From: Acanthacorydalis orientalis
Taxonomy: Eukaryota > Arthropoda > Insecta > Megaloptera > Corydalidae
NCBI GenBank assembly: GCA_034766995.1
Contig: CM068318.1
Location: 5,627,001 to 5,691,000, forward strand
Direction: 5' to 3'
DNA: 64,000 nt
Shown here: positions 12,815 through 24,890 of the stretch, in pieces
Numbering within the stretch: the first letter of the stretch is position 1
How the letters are laid out: every line of letters begins with the position of its first letter
Position numbers and translations under genes: made by a program
The notes under the pieces: model-generated
Seen by the model: the letters and a program-made list of their open reading frames with translations, nothing else
Told to the model about the DNA's origin: nothing
The model's database searches: none

Positions 12815-13060
12815 AAATTAACCGGGGAAGTTTCAACACGTGGCAGAACGAGAAAATCAATCTAAATGTGAAACCTTGGTAGTAATCAGATACGAGATTT
12901 TCCGTGTACTTTCAACAACCCTTCACGGAAGTTCAAAACGAGCGTGTTGAACATGTTGTGTGAAGGGCGATGTCAAGAGCTCTCTCCAGTGGTGGTCCTA
13001 CGTTGAACACCGGCACAGGCCCGTGGGCTATACTACCACTCATATGAATCTTGTGATTTT
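12815..13060. other. GC-elevated unique patch
   Basis: Unique sequence with repeated ACACGTGG, CCAGTGGTGG and GAACACCGG-like words. No reading frame of note was found. A regulatory role is possible but not shown. Confidence 0.25.
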
Positions 13061-13093
13061 TGCTTTGACGTCTTTTTCGCCGATGTGTGTGCG

Positions 13094-13110
13094 TTTTTTT
13101 TTTTTTTTTT
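13094..13110. repeat. Poly(T) tract
   Basis: This T17 run lies after TGTGTGCG. No retroposon body was recognised next to it. Confidence 0.85.
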
Positions 13111-13134
13111 GTTACACGTTTTTGTATTTATGAA

Positions 13135-13137
<3 letters not shown>

Positions 13138-13173
<36 letters not shown>

Positions 13174-13208
13174 GTATATTTATATATATATATATATATA
13201 TATGTATA
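13138..13208. repeat. Interrupted (TA)n microsatellite, about 71 bp
   Basis: TA blocks are broken by TGTA, TATGTA and TTTA. Confidence 0.95.
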
Positions 13209-13375
13209 CAATATACACACATATTGAATTTATAATCTTATTTAATCGTTGAATCATAGAATATTTAATTCAGTGAAATGAATTTTATTTACTTTATCTT
13301 TAAATAAATTTTTAGTTTCTTTATTAGAAACTGCATTTTTCTTTAAAAGGATCATTTGAGTCATATTTATAGATA

Positions 13376-13380
<5 letters not shown>

Positions 13381-13423
<43 letters not shown>

Positions 13424-13490
13424 TGTGTGTATAAATACATATATATATATATATATACAAATACATACATATATATATATATATATACAT
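13381..13490. repeat. Three-part (TA)n cluster
   Basis: TA arrays at 13,381-13,420, 13,440-13,457 and 13,470-13,487 are joined by GTGTGTGT and ACAAATACATACAT spacers. Confidence 0.9.
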
Positions 13491-13742
13491 ATAAAATTAC
13501 AAAAAGCTTCTTGTTTATGCAAGTATGTATAGAAGTGATAGAAAGGAATAAGCTATAACATCAGCTTTTATATAAAAAATGACTTAGTAAAACCTAAAAA
13601 GAGTCTTAAAAATAATAGAAATTAAAATAGGTAATGAATTTCTACATAACACCTAAAAGTGACACGATAATAAAAACTTTCAAAAAATTCTTAGTATAAG
13701 AGCAGTAAAAATTAATTTACTTTTCATATATATATATAACAG

Positions 13743-13888
13743 CAAATATGACGATTCGGAAATATTTTGCACATTTATAACAACACTTATATAATTTCTC
13801 TTACAGAAAATTACAACTCTGTTTAACCAGAAACTATATAACTGTTGTTATAAATGTGCAAAATGTTTCCGAATCGTTGTCATATTTG
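13743..13888. repeat. Foldback element with ~52-bp arms
   Basis: The left arm (13,743-13,793) begins CAAATATGACGATTCGGAAA. The right arm (13,835-13,888), reverse-complemented, begins CAAATATGACAACGATTCGG. The arms match over their full length with a 3-nt indel and two or three mismatches, and enclose a 41-nt loop. The arms contain CpG and G/C bases, so this is not a chance AT palindrome. It may be a foldback MITE, a recent inverted duplication or a structured RNA precursor. No target-site duplication was identified. Confidence 0.85.
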
Positions 13889-14868
13889 AAAAAAGGAACG
13901 ATCACGGAAACCGTATTTTAAAAACAGATCGAAACGAAACACATCCTTGTATTATGTGGAAAATGAAACGACAAAATGATAAATATATGTTCAAACATAT
14001 CGCACCATATTGTTGTCTCACAGCTGATCTGTTTTCACAGTTTTCAAGTATGCCGGAGGTCATAAATCTTCAACTCGGGTTAAGACGCAATGCGAAAACT
14101 TTAATCTTGAGTTGCCTGACAAAGATCCAACGAACGCCTACTTAAAAAAAGAATCGATATTTCTTCAAGTAGATTATAAAGATAGGTACACACACACGTA
14201 CACACGAACTTACATAATAGGGGATGAAAATAATTATTAGCTATTATGTTGCTAATAATGAAAATAGTTATTTTTATGTTTCTTTCTTTTGTTACCTACT
14301 TATCTCTTCTAAATTAGTTCTTATCTCAACTGATCATTGTTTTATTTACGAAATTGGCACTGTTTTCATATATAAAACTGTTTTTTTTCATGTTTAAAAA
14401 ATAAATCGTCAGTATCAGAATGTACAAACCGTATTATAATTTGTACGAAATACATTATTTAATTAATGATAAATCATTAATGATAAGAAACTTATTTGAA
14501 GTCATACAAATTTAATATGAATTATGGCGGTATTAATCATTAAATATTAAAGTGAGTAAAGAGTGAATGAACGAGGGAAACATTTTCGTGCAAAAATTTA
14601 AATATAACTTTAATTAATTCATCAAATCGAAATCGATAAGAAAGTTGTATGCCGTATATATTCGGTGTTGTGGGTGTATGATGGCATACATAACATTCAA
14701 TACATATCTAAATCCCCAGTGTTCAAAGGTACACACGATTTGATGAAGGATTATTATATTCCATTGTCTTGGAGAAGTCGTTAATATTACAGCGAGTTCG
14801 GTGGTCACTCAATTTGCTCATTTGTACAGTCCGTTCAAGGTACTAAATTATATTCAAACTTGAATAGC

Positions 14869-14924
14869 TTTAATCCAAATTACGCCGTTATGCGAAGTTA
14901 ATAATAGTTTGTATTTGGATTAAA
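14869..14924. repeat. 12-bp inverted repeat, 32-nt loop
   Basis: TTTAATCCAAAT at 14,869-14,880 is perfectly complementary to ATTTGGATTAAA at 14,913-14,924. Confidence 0.6.
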
Positions 14925-15050
14925 TTATCATGTTTGTTAACAATACAAATCTGAGATATTTGTTATAACTATTAATACGATTCGTTTCAAAGTGGTTATA
15001 CGTGTACAAACATACTTATGTGCATAATTATATTCAAATAAACTTATCTC

Positions 15051-15086
15051 TCGATCTATCTATCTACTTATCTATCTGTCTATCCT
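15051..15086. repeat. Degenerate (CTAT)n tetranucleotide repeat
   Basis: Units CTAT, CTAC, TTAT and CTGT alternate over about 36 bp. Confidence 0.85.
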
Positions 15087-16559
15087 TTATGTACGATTTT
15101 AATACATATTAACGTGTGAATGTGTACATTTATGTATATCGTACATAAATTGTAATTGTGTTACAGTATTTCTACTAAAAAAAACTTAATATATTAACGA
15201 CAGAAACAATTTTGTATGTTATTTGAAATAAGTACAGTGAAACCAACATGTAATGTGTTGCCTGTGATTATTTATTTAGAAGAAGGTAGATACTGCTAGT
15301 TGCTTCATTTGAATACTTGTTTTATATGTGGATTATATATAAAGATTTATCTTTACAATGAAAAAAATTAGAGAACAAATTTGAATTTTTTATTATATTT
15401 TTATATTAGTATATTATATCCAGTATATAACTGTTTTTCTTGAATAGCATGAAAATGTTTTCTTTTTTTTGAAAAATAGCATGTTAATGATTTACTAAAG
15501 TTTGAAAGTAAATAATTCAGTAGATTTTTATATTTGAATATAAATATAAAGCTGATCTCTATGAATATATCTCATATAGACAGAAAATAAGGTGAAATGA
15601 GTTTTAGTAATGATAAAGGATTTATTATTTATCGTGTTTATTATTCTGTATTTTTTAGGCTTTCACAGATATAAATAAGCAGCGATATTCATTTTAAACA
15701 CGAGTGTCTTTTGAAAAACAGGATATTTATCAATAAACATTTTCAAATTAAATATTTAGTACAGAATCAGTTTTTGAGAAAAAATTGGAAGTTTTTCTCT
15801 GATTAAATTTTTTTTATCAGATATTTCTTTGTTCAATACGTTTTTTATCATCCACGTTGAAAGGGTTAATTAGATCTAGAAAATTATCAATAAGCAGGAC
15901 AAGCAAAAAATACTGAAATATTATCCAAAAGCATACTTTTGGTTTCTATTTTGTGGTTTCTGTTGTGTAGATATACTTAGATTCATTACTTTACGGTTTA
16001 CTGAATAAAAATCATTTATTTATAATCATAAATATTTGAATATTTGGTAGATGTATATTTTATGGTCGATAGAATTTCAAAAAATAGATTTTATGTATAG
16101 AATAATTTCTGTATGATTATTAATAATTATTTAGCAATAATGAAAGTTTATTTATAATAAAACAGTCAAATATCTAATTTAGTATCTTCTTTTTATTGAA
16201 GAAATTTTGGTCATTGTACGTGTAGGGTTGTTAATAATCGAGATTACTTACTATTTTTTTAAAAGTTCTGGGAAATAGTTATATATTTTTATGTTGTGGC
16301 CGAATCCATTTCCAAAAATTAATATTTCTCTCATTCCATAAACCGCAAAAAATTCAAAAGTAACAGTCAAAGATGATCATCAATCAATTATTTTTGTAGT
16401 TTGTGTATTGAGTGAACAGAATTAATATTGTTATATATTTTAGTATTATAAATTTCTCTGGCAGTAGATTTAGTTTCAGTCGTGTTTGACAAAATAGCTT
16501 CATTGTTCGAATGTGTTTATGTAAACTGAAAAATTATTATACAATTTGTCCGATGTAAT

Positions 16560-16905
16560 TAATTTTTATCAGTGTCGAGATAAGACTCGAGTCGAAAAAA
16601 ATGTGCCCGCTTTATGTTTATGTCCTACCTGCATGTAAGAGTAGAGTACAACGTCGAATGAGAATATAAAAAGCGCTCGATATATCGCACTGAACCGGTG
16701 CTATATTGAGCGTGATTACAGATAATATTAGCCGGGGATGGCGAGGAGCCGCGTGGCAAAGGTCACGCGCGAACTTCTCACTCTGTATAACGGCCGAAGC
16801 TTTTGCACGGACGAGATTTATAAGCATAACGGTCAGTCGAGAACGGGCCGACTGACGATAGGTGCGATGATGCCCCAAATGTCAGGCAGGTGAATGAAGA
16901 TGACC
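16560..16905. other. GC-elevated unique patch with TATA-like box and hairpin
   Basis: CpG-rich unique sequence includes AGCCGGGGATGGCG and GGTCACGCGCG. TATAAAAA lies at 16,665-16,672, and CAGGCAG|GTGAAT near 16,888 could be a splice donor. Together these could mark a TATA-type promoter with a non-coding first exon on the plus strand. No clear initiator is seen 30 bp after the TATA box. An 86-codon minus frame (16,618-16,878) has balanced composition but no recognised domain. Confidence 0.3.
16674..16712. repeat. GC-containing hairpin
   Basis: CGCTCGATATATCGCAC pairs with GTGCTATATTGAGCG around a 7-nt loop, with a two-base bulge and one G-T type mismatch. It directly follows the TATA-like box. 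Confidence 0.55.
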
Positions 16906-17036
16906 GATTGTTATGTGTCTTCGTGACGACCGTATTTTTTCACTGTGTCTTTCTTAAACGGCAGATTTTGTTCAAGAGTGACACGGATGCGAACTTTTTT
17001 TATAAAAGAAGTGAAATTGTTATTTGTCTTCTTACA

Positions 17037-17037
17037 T

Positions 17038-17086
<49 letters not shown>
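17037..17086. repeat. Compound (CA)n(TA)n microsatellite
   Basis: CA units (17,037-17,053) pass directly into TA units. Confidence 0.95.
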
Positions 17087-17087
<1 letters not shown>

Positions 17088-17296
17088 TTATAAAAATAAT
17101 ATCAAAATAAACGAATTCTTTGTTCACAATCATTTATTATTTTTAATCTTTTTAATAACTGATTTTCAAGTAAGTTTGTGCGATGGAAAATATATACCAA
17201 AATAAATATTTTTAAATTGAAGTTAATTTCATGCTTGTATATAATTAATATATTTTAAAGCCGTAAAGAGCCTATTGTACATAAATAAGGCAAACT

Positions 17297-17314
17297 TATA
17301 TATATATTTATATA

Positions 17315-17355
<41 letters not shown>
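17297..17355. repeat. (TA)n microsatellite with TTTA interruptions
   Basis: Two TATATATTTA periods precede a clean TA run. Confidence 0.95.
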
Positions 17356-17358
<3 letters not shown>

Positions 17359-18356
17359 ATCGTTGATCGAAATTATAACAGATTTGAAAACAAAAGTTCC
17401 GATTAAAAAAGTGATTTGGAAACGAGATAAATCTTTTAATCAGAAAATCAATACTCGTTGTATAGGATGTAATGTGCGCTGTTTTATTGTCAATACATGT
17501 AATTATTTTTTCTTCCGCCATCGCACATAGATTTGTGTTTTATTGGTTTGTTATCTGTAATGACTATGCAACGTTGTTAGCAATTCTCGAATACAGGTTA
17601 TGCATACTGGTGCAATAACAGAAATTAGAGATGTTATGTGTGTGCTCTCGAAAATGTGCTAGTTTACGTTGGATTTAATTTATTCAAAAATAGTTGGAAT
17701 CAACAATCTGCCACCGAATCGAGATTCGGTATTCGGATTTGATAACATCGACAAGTTTTTGTTAACAATCATTTTTTTTATTATTATCGATTATCGAATA
17801 TGATTTAACCATTTATTTTTTCATTATATTCCGTGTTTTTTCACAAGTATTTTTAAAAAATCAACCTAATTTATGTTTTAATTTTCATTCACAAGTGATT
17901 TTTTTAACCAGTCACAAACTATAACAGAATCGAATCAAATACGTTAAAAAGAATTATTACTTGTTCTTACGTTCAACTTAGATGGCGATATGAGCATAAT
18001 TTGAGCATAAATGTACAAATAGAATTATTTTTTTTAATCTGAAAATTAACAATAACCAAATATTAAACATTTTTTTAAAAAATAATAAGGCTTGTAAAGA
18101 AGTGGACAATTAATTAACGAAAAATCGATGTTTTATTTCATTAACAAAATGACCATCTGGTTAAGAAAATATTCAACGAAATTCCTAAAATAGATTATTA
18201 ATAGCTTCAGGAAAATTGTAAAAAATAAAGGTTTCATAGTCAAAATTACAGAATTATAATTGTCTATCATACAAATGAGAGAGAATATATCTGTATGCAT
18301 GTCTGTCTGAATATCATTCTGTGATACCCATGATTTCTAAAATTTGACACCTGGTT

Positions 18357-18358
<2 letters not shown>

Positions 18359-18388
<30 letters not shown>
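18359..18388. repeat. (TA)n microsatellite, 30 bp
   Basis: This is a perfect TA run. Confidence 0.95.
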
Positions 18389-18390
<2 letters not shown>

Positions 18391-18891
18391 AATAAGTTGC
18401 GAAGGTGGACCTTGGTATTTAATTTTTCGGAACTATCTACATTTTTATATTCGATGACTCAATTTTATATGACAGCTATAACTTTAAATATAAAATATTT
18501 AACTGAATCAATTTTTTTATAAATTCATCTAATAACCTAAGAAAGTGCACTTTAGCTATTCATTTTTCTCATACGGTCCACATATCGATTCCGAATACCT
18601 ACTTCTAGTCTTCTTATTTAAACTGTTTCAAACACATAGCCATTTTTCGACTTCATAAATGATCTATGCCTATTTTTATTCCTTTTAACCATCATACATG
18701 AATTTATATTAATTATGATATCATCAAGTGATTACAAAAATTAAAATTTTAGACATTCAATATCTGAAAATCAAAAGTATTTTAAATGATATTTCATTAA
18801 CAATGGATACAAAAAATGTATTTTAATTTGTTTTATTTTCTTTTGCAATTCTGTTTACCTGTAGATATATATATTTCTAATTGTTATAATG

Positions 18892-18915
18892 TATATATAT
18901 ATATATATATATATA
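18892..18915. repeat. (TA)n microsatellite, 24 bp
   Basis: The TA run ends in ACAGGTAATT. The CAG|GTAA is splice-like, but it lacks a pyrimidine tract. Confidence 0.9.
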
Positions 18916-19369
18916 CAGGTAATTCTTGTGTAACGTGGTACTTACACAACGCGGTTTTGATATAACTCGGTTCATAAATTGTAGCAATCCTTGCATAACG
19001 TTTGGTGGTTTGCAGTTTCCCAGATCACGGTGCATGGCATTAATAATCACAAAAATACGAATTGCTAGAAGCGGAAAGTCTGTGTCAAAATGTATGTACA
19101 ATGAAATAATGTAACGTACAATTTTTAATTTCAATAATTTCGTTCTTAAAGTTCATATGATTTGTTAAATGAAATTTTCTGAGTTTAATCAAAAAATATT
19201 TTTTCTTGACTTGATACACAAACTATATATATATTTTATTGAAAATAATCGTTTTTAGAATGCAAATCCACTTTTTGTATTTAATCCGAGTCTCACATAA
19301 CGCGACATTTTTCCTAAATCTAACTCCAGCATTATACTAGGGTTACCTCACTCTGTGTATATATGCTTG

Positions 19370-19372
<3 letters not shown>

Positions 19373-19426
<54 letters not shown>
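19373..19426. repeat. (TA)n microsatellite, 54 bp
   Basis: This is a perfect TA run. Confidence 0.95.
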
Positions 19427-19429
<3 letters not shown>

Positions 19430-20609
19430 ACTTGTTAAATATATTACGCTTAAATATGAAAAATAAAATGTTAATTAAGTTAATTAATTTGGAGTGGATA
19501 TTGAGTTAGTTCAATAGACCGTGAAAAACAGGTTTTCTTCTTTACGTTGTATTCGACTATATTTATAAAGAAAATCGTTTCGAATTATGTATTTTTGTGG
19601 TTTCATACAAGGCAAAGATCAATTCCGTATTAATATAAAATGCTTATCCATAAATTCTTGGTATTAGTGAGCTTATAATCTCATTGTTTATTCAAAGAAA
19701 TTATATAAATTTCAATATTGTATTACCTTCAAATCTGTTTTATTTTCGAGGACACATTTCGTTTTTAAAAGTATAAATAGACATGATAATGAAGAAAATA
19801 ACATTTCATAAATACATGCGATGTGTCTATTTATAAATATATGAAAAGAGCAGATTCGATCGTGGGAGTATTACTTTGAATGAACAATAAATCGGTTATA
19901 AAAATAAACGAGATGATTTTTTTTAATGGATAGAGAGTATCAATTCTAATCTAAGAGAAACGACAACAGCGAGCATATTCAGACAATATGAATCGAGATT
20001 GGAAAAAATGATAAAAGATGTTATTCCCGTTTTGATGCTCACTTTGCTAGGACTGTAAATCACTTAAAACAAATGTGAAGTAATTACCGAGACAAGATTT
20101 TATCAAGTCATTATAACCCTTTTTAAACACGATAAACTTCATCACATAAAATTAAGTTTATCTTAAATTTTCTCTAATATTCCAGTAATGAGATATAAAA
20201 GATGATTCTAACAATTCCGTGTAATATTTTACTTGTTACAGTTTTGATTTATATTTATCACCTTGTTAACAGAAATATGTTAAACGAGTTTATCGAAGAA
20301 GAAAATGGATAGACTAATTAAACAAGTTTCGTATCTACGTATATGTTTTATTCATTCTTTTGGACGTTTTTTTTAAACGAGAAAGCAGCTCGTGCAAAAA
20401 TTAATTGTTGAAGTGGAACATGAAAAGATCGTTTATTTATTTATTATCGAAAAAATTTTTTTTATTATCGCTTGCTTCTTTTCATAAATTAATTGAAAAT
20501 GATTCAATATTTCGTTTTCAATTCAATGTTTTTTTTTATAAACTATCAAACAATTCTATTAAAAGATTATTAAAAGTTATTCATAGATGTATTGATAATT
20601 TATTTGTAG

Positions 20610-20644
20610 AGAATCTCTCTCTCTCTCCTTATTATCTCTTTCTC

Positions 20645-20678
<34 letters not shown>
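20610..20678. repeat. (CT)n-rich tract followed by (TA)n
   Basis: Imperfect TCTCTCTC blocks (20,610-20,647) lead into a 30-bp TA run. Confidence 0.9.
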
Positions 20679-20679
<1 letters not shown>

Positions 20680-21078
20680 TATACTTCAACATTTCTATTC
20701 GAAAAACTTCTATTTATAATTTATTGAAAATAATTATTCTTCCACTACTAATTTTTTAACATAAAAATTAAATATAAACTTATAGAAAAATATGTTTTAT
20801 ATGAAAAAAAAATATATATTTTTTGTATTATCGTATTTCCAAGATTAAAGTTTATTATAAGTGTGTAAAGAAAAACAGTTTTCTACATATTTTTTTAATG
20901 AAAAATGTATTTTTGCCTTGAATTCAACTTTATAATATCTGATTGATGTTTTGATTATTTTATTATATTCATTTTAGTTAACAGTGTTGTATTGATTGTA
21001 ATTTCGTCGTTTTTAAGAATAAAAACGTTTATTTTTCAATTTTCTATTAATTAATCTTCTTTAACATATCTTGTGAAT

Positions 21079-21131
21079 GTGTGAATTATTATCTAAAATG
21101 TATGAATTACTATCTAAAACGTGTGAATTAC
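21079..21131. repeat. 21-bp tandem repeat, 2.5 copies
   Basis: Units start at 21,079, 21,100 and 21,121 (partial). The first two differ at three positions. The core is GAATTAYTATCTAAAA. Confidence 0.85.
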
Positions 21132-21349
21132 TTTTTTAATATTACTTAAGAAATCGAGCGAAAATTACTTCATATGAGTCTGAAATACATAGACGTTTTT
21201 AGAGAGCATATTTTGTTTGATTCTTTTGATCACTAGAATCAATACCGCAATACTTTTTTTAATTTCTAGTTGTGTTTTTAAAGAAAATTGGATAATCTTG
21301 AGTGACTGTAAACTTTAACTGAAATTCATGTTCTCCATAAAGTGATTTA

Positions 21350-21720
21350 GTACACTCTCGTTTAGGTACCCTAACAGGATAATTAAAACTCGTTCGAGGT
21401 TATGTAAAAATCCATCCGTCGCACAGTAGTTTCATTCGCAGACCGTTTTTACTCTAACAGTTTCTGTACTCGGCGTGCACTGCGGCAATAACGAGCGTTG
21501 CCCGTGCGCCCGAGCAACGAAACAATCACACAACGCAGGTTAATTTGCTAAATGATACAGCAACAGCCGTATATTCACACAGGTCCGCCTTCTCTCTATG
21601 CTCATTCGATTGCATTGCTCGGTTCGTGTTTCCAAAAGCGTACATATTGATGTTTGATCCGTGTAATTACACGTAGCCCTTGATCAAAACGTTATTTGAT
21701 CGCAGATTACTCATTTTTTT
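21350..21720. other. GC-elevated unique patch
   Basis: CpG-rich unique sequence includes CGGCGTGCACTGCGGC and GCCCGTGCGCCCGAGC. No coding frame of note was found. It is a candidate regulatory element. Confidence 0.35.
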
Positions 21721-23046
21721 CCCGTTCTGTGGGAAACATTTGTTTCACTCCTCTATCATTATATGAGAGTTCTGTTGAACGAACGTTTCTATTCGATTAC
21801 GAATGATTAATCGCGGTTTTATTCGATGTTCTTAATTAATAAAACTTTTCGGAATTTGTTTATCGAACAAATAAAAAAAACAGACAAGTATGTACACGAC
21901 CGCACTTGTAGAGAGATCTGATAACAATTCTAAGACCTTTATTTCAAAGAATAACATAACGTGATGTTTATTTCAAAGTGCACTCTGTTAAAGAGTGTGA
22001 ATTCATCCTGGCATTCCGATTACTTTCAGAAAAAGTGTTGGAAAAATTCATCTATTATATGAATAAAATATTATCTTTATATTCTTCTGGATAGTTAGAA
22101 TGTGAACGGATATATTTTCTTTCAATTTAGACATCAATAAATAACATATAGAACGAGATGAGTGAATATGGTAGATGATAACATCAGTCAGCTTAACATT
22201 ATTGCAAACTTACTAACATTAAACTACAAAAGATGAAAATATAAAATAATAGAACACATACTGGTCTGAAATTTCAAATTAATTTTCTAAGATATGTTAA
22301 AGGCTTTTTGTGCGAAATTTTTATTCGTTTATGTTATTATAAATGTACCTTAAGTCAAGATTTGATTAAAAAAAATAATGTATAAGAGCAATATGACATT
22401 CTAGAATAAGAATTATGTATTTATATTGTATTTTTGATGTAATTTTTATAAACAGTCGGTACATTTATTTATTTAATGATGGATGTGATATTATGAATAC
22501 ATTTCTTTATTAAAAATTACTGAATAGAAACAAAGATGTTCGAAGGAACATAGTGACGTTGTATTAACTTACATCTCAGAGAAGTCCTTTCTAACTTTGT
22601 CTTTCGATTGAGTTAAAACGTTTTTAAAAATTATAATTGACTGTTTGACCATTTGATAAAAATTCTGATAGATAATAACTTGAGATTCAAAAAATTGATG
22701 AACGCTATCTTCACATTTATCTGACCATCTTTGTCTTTTTCAACCACTTTGATGGTGACTACTTCTACTGAGATGAATACTGTTTCGATTCAAATTCATT
22801 AATGGACAATTATTACCAATCGATGGTAATAAGAAGTGAATGAAATTAGGTTTGACTTCTAATATTCTTTTCAGATCCTCACACATTTTTCGACGGTAAA
22901 ACTCTTATCACCAGTTGACAGTCTTGAAACGAATTTTGTAAATACTTTAACAAATATCATATTGAAAAAATTGTTATGAAAGAAACATCCTCTATACTTA
23001 TGTGTATATTATTTTTTAAAACGAAATATAATTCCCAGAACTTTGT
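21721..23046. other. AT-rich gene-free stretch
   Basis: Nothing recognised. No frame longer than about 60 codons is present. Confidence 0.6.
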
Positions 23047-23047
23047 G

Positions 23048-23066
23048 TATATATATATATATATAT
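23048..23066. repeat. (TA)n microsatellite, 19 bp
   Basis: The TA run abuts the left end of the dispersed repeat that starts at 23,067. Confidence 0.9.
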
Positions 23067-23146
23067 ACTAGGGAGCTCCGCCCCCTACTCGCTTCGTTCA
23101 TCACCCTCCGAGCTCGTTACACTCGACCACTTGTCAATTATAAGCA

Positions 23147-23187
<41 letters not shown>

Positions 23188-23203
23188 CCGAATGAAACAA
23201 TAA
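23067..23203 (+). repeat. Dispersed repeat, copy 1 (CTACTCGCT family)
   Basis: It shares the order ACTAGGG…CTACTCGCTNCG, CAATTATAAGC and CGAATGAAACAATAA with the copy at 35,674. Its head contains GGAGCTCC, a perfect 8-bp palindrome, and AGCTCCGCCCCC. A 42-bp TA array (23,145-23,186) lies between the second and third shared blocks. Class unknown: no coding, no inverted ends and no poly(A) were seen. Confidence 0.7.
23145..23186. repeat. (TA)n microsatellite inside dispersed repeat copy 1
   Basis: The array begins ATATATGTGTATATA and has no counterpart in copy 2. Confidence 0.9.
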
Positions 23204-23285
23204 ACATTTTGGGTATCATGGAAGTGTCGTTTCAAATAAATAAGTTGACGTCATGGAAATTTTGTTTTTAGTATATAATTTTGAT

Positions 23286-23336
23286 TCTTTCTTTCTCTGT
23301 CTCCCCCCCCCCTCTCTCTCTCTCTCTATATATATA
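23286..23336. repeat. Polypyrimidine/(CT)n tract with C10 and TA tail
   Basis: TTTCTTTCTCTG leads to TCCCCCCCCCC, then to (TC)n, then to TATATATA. All pyrimidines are on the plus strand except one G before the TA tail. Confidence 0.9.
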
Positions 23337-23459
23337 ATGTGTATATCTTTAGAACGAAAACATTGTAGATCTAAATTTAGATCGTTTGAGAACAGTTTCC
23401 TTTCAGAAACTCTAATGAGAATATGAGAAACTTTGTAAGAAAAAAAAATCTAAGGCTGC

Positions 23460-23830
23460 ATAATAATTTCCACTTATTCAATACGTGATGGCTGTCGCAG
23501 TGATTCATCGAACTAGCGCTCTATTGAAAACAGTTCGTCGAATTTCATGTATGATAAGATGCCTTACAAATACGTGAACGGTGTTATTGTGTTGCTCCGA
23601 TGTTATTTTGTTTCTGATGTTGAAGGGTCTGCGAACCGATGACGTTTTACACTACAGCGAACAGCACCAATTTTCTATGGATCTAATTGACTTTCATGTA
23701 CTGTGTGCGGTCCGTTTAACCATAAACGTATCGACAGATTAACAGAGATGTAAAGGTCGAACCAGTGTCTCGTCAATAAAATATAAGTATTTCCATTCGA
23801 TGTATCAGACACACGGTTTGGTACTAATGG
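23460..23830. other. Mildly GC-elevated unique patch
   Basis: Balanced unique sequence without a sustained reading frame. Nothing specific was recognised. Confidence 0.25.
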
Positions 23831-23930
23831 TCTCGATTAACGTTTAGTAAAATTTTTCTAATAAGTAACAATTTAATATATGAAATGTCACGTTTGTAGC
23901 TTCAATATATATATATATATATAAATAAAT

Positions 23931-24330
23931 CATAGATTACAACTTTGGCTTTCTTATAATTATATCCTTTATAAGAAAGATAAATGGGAAAAAAAATATG
24001 TAGTGGTAGCTTCGACAATCTGAACATGCTGTTCTTTTCTGTAACGTTCCTTGCGGATATACTGTTAGAGTTGAAACGCATGTTTTATCATTTGTCTGTG
24101 TTCTAGCTTTGAACAAAAGGTTTACGATGTCTTGTTTTAAAAATTGAAATTGATAACAGAACCATTTTCTCTTTTTTATATACATAATGCAATAAAATAA
24201 CATCATCAAAGAGATATGAATCGAAACAACAATATTCTTCAATCTTAAATGTATTATTCGTCCATTGTGTTTTACCTATAAATATAAGATTTTAATTACG
24301 AAATAATTGTCGAATATTCAATTATATTTT
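23931..24330. other. AT-rich stretch with a 101-codon minus-strand frame
   Basis: The frame at 23,937-24,242 includes a balanced middle part (CVSTLTVYPQGTLQKRTACS) flanked by hydrophobic AT-driven ends. No domain, splice signal or start context makes it convincing. Probably chance. Confidence 0.25.
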
Positions 24331-24339
24331 ATATCGAGA

Positions 24340-24890
24340 AACGGGCTCGAACTTCTAATATAAAATACATAAAACAATTTTCGTACACAATGCGAACAAT
24401 TCTGTTCCGCAGAAAGTTTTCCGCCTCTATAAGTCCATTTGTTGAAAAATGAACATGAATAAAAGCAGAAAAACAATATAAATTCAAACAGATCGTTAAT
24501 ACAAGTATTTCTCCGAGGGGTGGAAGAATAAAATCAATATAATGTCACAACTTTGTTTCAATTGTCTTCAGTTCTTTGAACCGAGAGAAAACAATAAAAA
24601 GTACTTTGTGAACATTCTAACGCAGAAGTATTTTGCGCGAGACGGAGCGAGAGGCCGCGAGACGGAGACGACGTGACAGAGCTAGTTTTTTCACGCCGCA
24701 AGATTGTCTATATTTAGAGGGCAAACGCGACAGTTGGCTATTTGCTCGTCGTGGTAACTAAATTAAATAAACATAAATTTTATTTTCACACGAAAAGATA
24801 AATTCGTCGGAAAATATTTCGAGATCGACGTTCAGTTCTCTATTTGACGGCATGGAAAAATATAAACGCGCGGTCTGTCAAATATAATTA
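24340..24890. other. GC-elevated unique patch with short tandem repeat
   Basis: CpG-rich sequence. GCGAGACGGAG occurs twice, at 24,637 and 24,657, in a 20-bp period. No coding frame is present. It is a candidate regulatory element. Confidence 0.35.

Larger units (their letters stand above)
13890..16550. other. AT-rich gene-free stretch
   Basis: No gene was recognised. The frames at 13,954-14,145 (+) and 14,614-14,808 (-) have fairly balanced composition but show no family resemblance, start context or splice signals that would support them. Confidence 0.5.
16906..21340. other. AT-rich gene-free stretch
   Basis: No gene was recognised. Frames at 16,890-17,205, 17,318-17,521, 18,877-19,134 and 20,405-20,719 all overlap simple repeats or are Phe/Leu/Ile/Lys rich. 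Confidence 0.5.

Noticed and set aside
13094..13110. Poly(T) as the tail of a minus-strand retroposon
   Set aside because: No SINE or LINE body, internal promoter or target duplication was found beside it.
18900..18922. Recursive splice site at ATATACAG|GTAATT
   Set aside because: A TA array, not a pyrimidine tract, precedes the AG, and it lies upstream of the only supported exon.
23937..24242. 101-codon minus-strand frame as a gene
   Set aside because: No recognisable domain, and it lies upstream of and opposite to the supported exon with no splice or promoter support.
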